From: UBA285 sp049970695
GTDB lineage: Archaea; Thermoproteota; Thermoprotei_A; Sulfolobales; Desulfurococcaceae
Assembly (NCBI GenBank): GCA_049970695.1
Contig: JBMFML010000004.1
Location: 44,178-108,177, forward strand
Direction of reading: 5' to 3'
DNA: 64,000 nucleotides
Shown: in pieces, positions 59,204 to 64,000 of the stretch
Layout of the letters: each line of letters begins with the position of its first letter
Numbering within the stretch: the stretch's first letter is position 1
Translations under genes and position numbers: made by a program
The notes under the pieces: model-generated
Told to the model about the DNA's origin: nothing
What the model saw: only the letters and a program-made list of their open reading frames with translations
Databases searched by the model: none

Positions 59204-59752
59204 CTAGGAGAGTCTCACAATTCTCTTGCCCCTAGGCGATGGTACAACCTCTATCTTTGCATTACTAAACTTCAAGTAGAGTTCCCTGCCCTGAAATAGC
59301 CTATCCAGAAATACTGCCAGTGCCGCTACCTCAGAGTGTGGTTGGTGGCCTATTGCAACGTTGTAGTCTGCTACTTCGTAGAAAAACCTCGGAACCTTCT
59401 TGGCTCCCACAACTATTAGCAAGTCCCTTCTATCCTGGCGAATTTTGTCTATTACATCATCTATGTGAAGTCCGTACATCGTTAAGTGGACTATCATACC
59501 ACCGCTTTGCTTCCACTCAAGGCAGTACCTCTCGGAGTTAACTCCCATTTCAAAGTAGAGGTCTCCGCCCCACGTCGAAACAACCTTGCGGTAAGCCTTT
59601 TCAATAGACTCATCTACCACATCTCCAAGGACAAAGCCATTGGCCCCAAAAGCCCTTGCAACTAGGAGAACGTGGGTCGTCACTCTCTTGTCTCTCCCTG
59701 GCCTGTGCCCATATCTCAACACGTGTATTCTTCTCTCGCTAAGAGAGCTCAC
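59204..59752 (-). CDS. tRNA (cytidine-56 2'-O)-methyltransferase Trm56
   Basis: 182 residues from GTG 59752. SPOUT-fold enzyme that methylates C56 in the T loop of archaeal tRNAs. 'RIHVLRYGHRPGRDKRVTTHVLLVARAFGA' at the N-terminus is diagnostic; later 'MIVHLTMYGLHIDDVI', 'LLIVVGAKKVPRFFYEVADYNVAIGHQPHSEVAALAVFLDRL' forms the knot and SAM site. The GTG overlaps the HflX stop (GTGA), so it is coupled to HflX; the longer frame to 59824 would overlap HflX by 76 bases. Confidence 0.93.
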   Translation of the reverse strand: MSSLSERRIHVLRYGHRPGRDKRVTTHVLLVARAFGANGFVLGDVVDESIEKAYRKVVSTWGGDLYFEMGVNSERYCLEWKQSGGMIVHLTMYGLHIDDVIDKIRQDRRDLLIVVGAKKVPRFFYEVADYNVAIGHQPHSEVAALAVFLDRLFQGRELYLKFSNAKIEVVPSPRGKRIVRLS

Positions 59753-60816
59753 CGTGATCGCCTCTTTATCAGCTCTTCGTAGATAGCATCGAGGAGCGCG
59801 TTTATGTTGATTTTCCTTGTACAAGATATTGGAATGAGCTTTGTAGAGCCTACTACTTTTTGAACGTGCTCAACCACATTCAAGATGCCGTCGTTGCTTA
59901 GTTTGTCTATTTTATTCAGTGCGTAAATAACCGGCTTTCCGCGAGCCCCCAGCTTGCCGAGGATGTCTGTACAAGTCTTTATTTCGCTAATTACTTCGTT
60001 TAAGGGTTTAGAGGCATCAACCAAGTTGATAATCAAGTCTGCTTCAGCAACTTCTTCTAAAGTCGCGTAAAAAGCCTCGATGATCTCTGGCGGTATGTCA
60101 CGTATGAAGCCAACGGTATCTACGAGCACGAACTCTAGGTCTCTGTAGCTGACCCTATACGACTTGGGCACTAGCGTCGTGAAGGGTTCGGGGCCCACAG
60201 GCTTCGAGAGCCCAGTTATGGCGTTAAACAGGCTTGTCTTGCCAGCACAGGTATAGCCAACGAGGACGACACTTGGATAGCCTGCTTCCAGTCTGGCTTT
60301 CCTCCTCAAGCTCCTTACTTCTCTCAGCTTCTCGATTTCTCTGCGCACTCTCGCCTCTCTCTTCTTCAGCAATAGGTAGTACTTCTCGTAACCATACTTG
60401 CCGGCTCCGAGAAAGCCGTGGAGCTCGCCGAGCTTGGCGTAGCGTATGGCTTCTTTAATTAGTGGGAGGGAGTGGCGTAGCCTTGCAAGCTCTACCTGTA
60501 GTTGTGCTTCGCGAGAACCAGCATGCATTGCAAATATTTCGAGAATCACCATGACTCTGTCGACTACGTCTCTCTTGAGGCTTCTAACGAGGTTTACTAC
60601 TTGTGATGGCTTTAGTCGATCCATTACTACTAGAGTATCGAAGTCCTTGTCCTTGAGCTTTTCAACTTTATCAGTAGACAAGTACGTCCTTGCATTTGAG
60701 TTCCTTACTACAATGTAACCAACTACGTCTTTATAAACAGTCCTTACTAAGGCCATTTCTTCTTCAATAAACGCCTCGTACTTTTTTGGCAACACTACAA
60801 ATGCCTTTGAGTGCAT
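59749..60816 (-). CDS. hflX: HflX-family GTPase
   Basis: 355 residues. Ribosome-associated GTPase. N-terminal HflX domain (about 1-125) with 'LKPSQVVNLVRSL' and 'AGSREAQLQVELARLRHSLP', a coiled linker with 'GFLGAGKYGYEKYYLLLKKREARVRREIEKLREV', then the G domain: G1 'GYTCAGKTSLFNAITG' (about 188), G2 threonine in 'PFTTLVPKSYRV', G3 'DTVGFI', G4 'NKID'. Lies between MBF1 and Trm56 in a tight operon (shares one base with MBF1, four with Trm56). Confidence 0.95.
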   Translation of the reverse strand: MHSKAFVVLPKKYEAFIEEEMALVRTVYKDVVGYIVVRNSNARTYLSTDKVEKLKDKDFDTLVVMDRLKPSQVVNLVRSLKRDVVDRVMVILEIFAMHAGSREAQLQVELARLRHSLPLIKEAIRYAKLGELHGFLGAGKYGYEKYYLLLKKREARVRREIEKLREVRSLRRKARLEAGYPSVVLVGYTCAGKTSLFNAITGLSKPVGPEPFTTLVPKSYRVSYRDLEFVLVDTVGFIRDIPPEIIEAFYATLEEVAEADLIINLVDASKPLNEVISEIKTCTDILGKLGARGKPVIYALNKIDKLSNDGILNVVEHVQKVVGSTKLIPISCTRKININALLDAIYEELIKRRSR

Positions 60817-61328
60817 TAACTGCTCCTTTTCTCCTCTTTTAAACTAATTAGATCTCCAATAGTTAGAAACTCTTCTCTTGCAGAGCCTTGGTGTTGCAAG
60901 AGCTCTTCGCGAACCACGGGTTCTAGTAGTTTTATGCCGAGGACTTTCTCTAGTTTTTTAGCCAGCTCTATGCTAGGCTTCAGCTTGCCTGCTTCGATTC
61001 TCTTGATTGTAGAAACGCTTTCTCCAACTTTTTGGGCAAGGATGTCCTGGCTCCACCCAAGGCTTTCCCGTGCTGCCCTAATTCTACTTGCATAGTCCTC
61101 AACCACTTCGTACTCCTCGGCGATTCTAGCGGGTTTTTTCGAGTGCGTTGAGTAACCTGGGCTAGTTTTTTTGGCCATCGCCGTGACTTGAGCACGTATA
61201 ACGGGCTCTCGCTTCGAGATTCTTGCGTAGCACACTGGGCACAAAATAAGCAGACTGCCCTCGACAACCGCTTTTTTAGCCGTTTTAGCGTCAAGTTCGC
61301 GGCCACACATTTCACAGTAATACGACAA
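60816..61328 (-). CDS. Multiprotein bridging factor 1 (MBF1)
   Basis: About 170 residues: N-terminal zinc ribbon 'YYCEMCGRELDAKTAKKAVVEGSLLILCPVCYAR' with two CxxC pairs, a linker, and a Cro-type helix-turn-helix 'IRAARESLGWSQDILAQKVGESVSTIKRIEAGKLKPSIELAKKLEKVLGIKLLEP'. Archaeal MBF1 binds the small ribosomal subunit. Starts up to 61364 are open, but GTTTAAAG at 61349-61356 and TATATAAT upstream put the transcript start after them; TTG 61328 with AGGGGT upstream fits best. First gene of an operon with HflX and Trm56. Confidence 0.92.
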   Translation of the reverse strand: MSYYCEMCGRELDAKTAKKAVVEGSLLILCPVCYARISKREPVIRAQVTAMAKKTSPGYSTHSKKPARIAEEYEVVEDYASRIRAARESLGWSQDILAQKVGESVSTIKRIEAGKLKPSIELAKKLEKVLGIKLLEPVVREELLQHQGSAREEFLTIGDLISLKEEKRSS

Positions 61329-61348
61329 GCAAAGCACACCCCTGGTCA

Positions 61349-61380
61349 CTTTAAACATTTCCACTTGGCAATTATATACC
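61349..61380. promoter_or_regulatory. Crossed divergent promoters of MBF1 and PAN
   Basis: CTTTAAACA (61349-61357) can serve PAN on the plus strand (start site near 61380, 13-base leader with TGGGTTG), while TATATAAT read on the minus strand (61370-61378) serves the MBF1 operon. Each box lies on the far side of the other. Confidence 0.5.
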
Positions 61381-61392
61381 TGGGTTGTTCAC

Positions 61393-62628
61393 ATGAGTAG
61401 TAACTACGAGAAAGACAGTGGCGAGGATCTCGGAACAGAAGAATTCAGCGTTATTCTGGGCGACGAAAAAGACTACATTGCTTACTTAGAAATGAAATTG
61501 AAGCAGCTTGAGGAGGAAAAGAAGAGGCTTGAACGCAAGCTAGAGTACTATAAGTCCGAGATCGAAAAGTTGCTCTCTGCTCCACTCATAGAAGCATATA
61601 TCGAAGACTTGCTACCCGATGGAAGAGCTGTTGTTAAAAGCAGTGCTGGTCCGAGTCTTGTTGTCTATATTGCGGAGCACGTCGATAAATCAGTACTGAA
61701 GCCGGGAGCGCGAGTAGCTCTTAACCAGCGTGGATCAGTTATCGTGGATATTTTGCCCGAACGCCCCGATCCATATGTTCAGCTAATGGAAGTCGTCGAA
61801 AAGCCCAATGTCAGGTACAGCGATATTGGAGGGCTCGACGAGCAGATTAGAGAAATAAGAGAGGCCATTGAACTGCCCTTGAAGCACCCAGAGATCTTTG
61901 AAGAGCTTGGCATAGAAGCACCTAAAGGAGTTTTGCTATATGGACCACCAGGCTGTGGGAAGACCTTGTTGGCAAAAGCCGTTGCCGCGGAAGCTGGCGC
62001 GACCTTTATAGCAATAGTTGGAAGCGAGCTGGTCAACAAGTACATTGGTGAGGGGGCCCGAATAGTAAGAGAAGTGTTTGCTCTCGCAAGACGCAAAGCA
62101 CCTGCCATAGTCTTTATTGATGAAATAGACGCGATCGCTGCTAAAAGACTAGAACTCGGGACGAGCGGAGAGCGAGAGGTCCAGAGAACCTTAATGCAAC
62201 TCTTAGCCGAACTAGATGGCTTCAAGCCACTTGACCGCGTTAAGGTCATAGCTGCTACTAATAGAATTGATGTACTAGACCCGGCACTGCTCAGGCCAGG
62301 TAGATTTGACAGGCTAATAGAAGTTCCCCTCCCAAATAGAGCAGCCAGAATCCAGATATTTAAGATTCATACGCGAAGGCTTAAAGTCAAGGGTGAAATA
62401 AACTACGAGCTACTGGCAGACATCACCGAGGGCTTCACGGGCGCTGACATAAAGTTAAGCGTTATAGAAGCCGGCTACATTGCTATTAGAGAGGGACGTA
62501 AGTACGTAACGATGGATGACCTGATTAAAGCCGTGGAAAAAGTGTCCAACAAGAAGTCACTAAGATGGAATTGGGACTACTGGACACTACGTGAAAAGGA
62601 TAAGTCTAATAGGCACTATATTTCATAG
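61393..62628 (+). CDS. pan: Proteasome-activating nucleotidase (PAN)
   Basis: AAA ATPase ring that unfolds proteins and feeds them to the 20S proteasome. 411 residues: coiled coil (about 27-62), OB domain (66-122), AAA module with Walker A 'GPPGCGKT' (184-191), pore loop 'KYIGEG' (216-221), Walker B 'IVFIDEIDAIAA' (239-250), sensor 'ATNRIDVLDPALLRPGRFDR'. The C-terminus reads 'RHYIS', with Tyr third from the end, so the standard HbYX gate-opening tail (Tyr next to last) is not formed. One-base overlap with the PUA gene. Confidence 0.95.
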   Translation: MSSNYEKDSGEDLGTEEFSVILGDEKDYIAYLEMKLKQLEEEKKRLERKLEYYKSEIEKLLSAPLIEAYIEDLLPDGRAVVKSSAGPSLVVYIAEHVDKSVLKPGARVALNQRGSVIVDILPERPDPYVQLMEVVEKPNVRYSDIGGLDEQIREIREAIELPLKHPEIFEELGIEAPKGVLLYGPPGCGKTLLAKAVAAEAGATFIAIVGSELVNKYIGEGARIVREVFALARRKAPAIVFIDEIDAIAAKRLELGTSGEREVQRTLMQLLAELDGFKPLDRVKVIAATNRIDVLDPALLRPGRFDRLIEVPLPNRAARIQIFKIHTRRLKVKGEINYELLADITEGFTGADIKLSVIEAGYIAIREGRKYVTMDDLIKAVEKVSNKKSLRWNWDYWTLREKDKSNRHYIS

Positions 62629-63170
62629 TGCCCACAGGCGCAGAAAAATTGATTACTCCGAGGAAGCCCACTCTACAAGAACTACTAGAACTCAGAGAAA
62701 TAGCTGAGTTCCAGTTTGGAGTTAAGGGTGAGTACCTTATTCCAAGTGACATCCTCGTCGTGGAGAGCCCTACTACAGGTAGGATAAGGCTAATTATTAG
62801 CGAGGGTAAGCCTTACTTGTCCATCAGAGCTCGTGACTACAGGTTTAACTTACACATAGCCGCCGGCTATGTGCTTAATAGAGTGCTTCCAAAGCCGAAA
62901 CTAAGGGTATACGTAAAAGACGAATATGCATCCTTTGTCTCAATGGGCAAGACGCTCTTCTGTAAGCACGTACTATTAGCAGATCCTGGCATAAGACCCG
63001 ATGATGAAGTGCTAGTCTTGGATAGCAATGGCGAGCTCGTGGCAGTTGGTAGGGCTACGAAGGCAGGATGGGAGATGGTATTTCATAAACGAGGAGAAGC
63101 GGTGAAAATTAGAGAAGGTGTCCGTTCGCATCACTCCACTATTTATGTTCCTAAGCCTCTAACGCCTTAA
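62628..63170 (+). CDS. PUA-domain protein related to archaeosine TGT C-terminal region
   Basis: 180 residues. Matches the C-terminal part of archaeosine tRNA-guanine transglycosylase: 'LREIAEFQFGVKGEYLIPSDI', 'SPTTGRIRLIISEGKPYLSIRARDYRFNLHIAAGYVL', then the PUA domain 'HVLLADPGIRPDDEVLVLDSNGELVAVGRATKAGWEMVFHKRGEAVKIREG'. There is no transglycosylase barrel, so it is a stand-alone tRNA-binding half, either the partner of a split enzyme or a separate factor. GTG start shares one base with the PAN stop, so it is cotranscribed with PAN. Confidence 0.82.
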   Translation: MPTGAEKLITPRKPTLQELLELREIAEFQFGVKGEYLIPSDILVVESPTTGRIRLIISEGKPYLSIRARDYRFNLHIAAGYVLNRVLPKPKLRVYVKDEYASFVSMGKTLFCKHVLLADPGIRPDDEVLVLDSNGELVAVGRATKAGWEMVFHKRGEAVKIREGVRSHHSTIYVPKPLTP

Positions 63171-63230
63171 CGCGAGTTTTATCACATAATAAACCCTCAT
63201 AAGCTCAGACAACCCCGAGGGTGCAAAGCT

Positions 63231-63971
63231 GTGGCAATAAAGTTTGTCCCGCTACGGAGCTTAGAAGAGTCTGAGCTCAAAGACTCTATTCTCATAACCG
63301 GCTACCAGGGATTTGGGCTCGTTGGCTACTTAGCAACAAGACATCTTGTAAAAGAATTAAAACTCTCGAAAATCGGCTTTATAAAAACACGTTACATGCC
63401 CGAGGCAACTCTCTACACACGAGACCTAGACATAGTGTTTCCCTTTGAAATATACGCTGGAACAGCTGGTGCAAACAAGCTCGTTGTGGTTCTGCACAAC
63501 CAAACACCTCATGAAAGGGAAAGAACAGACTACGCAGAGTTCTTAGCTAAATGGGCTAAAGGCGTAGGTGTGAAAGAGGTCATTTTAATTGGTGGTTTAA
63601 GCGCCGATCTCAAAGAAGACCCGAACGAGACCTACCGCTGGATACCAATAAACGACACAACAATAACATTAAGTAACGCTAAGCTCCTCGAAGAGAGGCA
63701 TGTAATAGGCCCCCTAGCGTTAACAATAATGTTCATGAAAGCATATAACCTCAAAGGAGTAGTACTACTTCCTTTTGCAGAACCCTATAGACCTGACCCG
63801 AAGGCCAGTGCCGTGGCTGTAGGCATAATCTCGCAAATCCTGGGTGTAGACATTAGTGTTCAAAAGCTGATTGAGGAAGCCGCGATAATTGAAGCCATCG
63901 AAGAAGAGTTTGATAGGCTGAAAAGGCTCAGCGAGGAAGGAGAGAAGAAATCTCGTCTAACTTACATATGA
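63231..63971 (+). CDS. PAC2-family proteasome assembly chaperone
   Basis: 246 residues. 'SILITGYQGFGLVGYLATRHLVKELKLSKIGFI' and 'KEVILIGGLSADLKEDPNE' are PAC2 marks; archaeal members (PbaA/PbaB) help build or regulate the 20S proteasome. A helical charged end (about 205-240) finishes with 'RLTYI', Tyr next to last, as in HbYX tails that dock into proteasome pockets. GTG start with GAGGGTG upstream. Together with PAN at 61393-62628 and the beta subunit at base 1 this is a proteasome neighbourhood. Confidence 0.87.
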   Translation: MAIKFVPLRSLEESELKDSILITGYQGFGLVGYLATRHLVKELKLSKIGFIKTRYMPEATLYTRDLDIVFPFEIYAGTAGANKLVVVLHNQTPHERERTDYAEFLAKWAKGVGVKEVILIGGLSADLKEDPNETYRWIPINDTTITLSNAKLLEERHVIGPLALTIMFMKAYNLKGVVLLPFAEPYRPDPKASAVAVGIISQILGVDISVQKLIEEAAIIEAIEEEFDRLKRLSEEGEKKSRLTYI

Positions 63972-64000
63972 CGGTCTCAACCCCGCGCGATTTAAGTACT

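Overview
The window reads as part of the chromosome of a thermophilic member of the Thermoproteota (Crenarchaeota). The genes are archaeal in type: a 20S proteasome beta subunit, the PAN ATPase, MBF1, a DPH5-type diphthine synthase, Trm56, TRAM and PUA proteins, an AGOG DNA glycosylase, isopentenyl phosphate kinase, geranylgeranyl diphosphate synthase, a DUF2258 protein, and ferredoxin-linked 2-oxoacid oxidoreductases. GTG and TTG starts are frequent. Shine-Dalgarno sites of the GGTG/GGTGAT type and TATA boxes of the TTTAAA or TTATATA type lie about 25-45 bases before starts. I could not fix the order; a Desulfurococcales-like or neighbouring lineage is my best guess.

Layout. Bases 1-2,440: the end of a proteasome beta gene, tRNA-Arg, an empty 430-base gap, then RtcB. 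Bases 2,500-5,000: a minus-strand group of NifX-like protein, small unknown, tRNA-splicing endonuclease structural subunit and HisRS, leading into RtcB. Bases 5,000-9,300: AGOG, HD hydrolase and a divergent CitG-like protein in one operon, then a phosphoesterase, zinc-ribbon protein, ferredoxin and PHP protein. Bases 9,300-28,800: ValRS, PflX-like radical SAM, HAD phosphatase, TRAM protein, adenosine-specific kinase, nucleoside phosphorylase, CysRS, isopentenyl phosphate kinase, a membrane glycosyltransferase candidate, diphthine synthase, an isochorismatase-family hydrolase, a C/D-box guide RNA with its own promoter, glutamate dehydrogenase, GGPP synthase, 5-FTHF cyclo-ligase, hexulose-6-phosphate synthase and TrpRS.

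Bases 29,000-48,500: ArgRS with a large helical insertion, DMT and MFS-like transporters, MoeA, a ThiL-like kinase, a VTT membrane protein, a TtuA/Ncs6 tRNA thiolase, an AsnRS-like synthetase, SufS, a ZPR1 protein, an SPL-family radical SAM, the 6-phospho-3-hexuloisomerase/CitG operon, DUF2299, and a membrane-anchored winged helix protein divergent from a secreted beta-propeller. Bases 48,600-64,000: tRNA-Ala, two divergent 2-oxoacid:ferredoxin oxidoreductase operons (KOR and POR types), an orphan M52 protease, geranylgeranyl reductase, a pyruvoyl decarboxylase, DUF2258, tRNA-Glu, peroxiredoxin, tRNA-Gly, Trm56, HflX, MBF1, PAN, a PUA protein and a PAC2 chaperone.

Functional threads: proteasome (beta, PAN, PAC2); tRNA cutting, sealing, charging and modification; archaeal lipid synthesis (IPK, GGPPS, GGR); ribulose-monophosphate interconversion (HPS, PHI); and ferredoxin-based central metabolism. 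I saw no insertion sequence, CRISPR array, prophage or integrase. The most unusual items are the C/D-box RNA, the ArgRS insertion, the two CitG-family genes (one degenerate), the conflict at the start of the AsnRS-like gene, and the C6G6 palindrome in the decarboxylase promoter.
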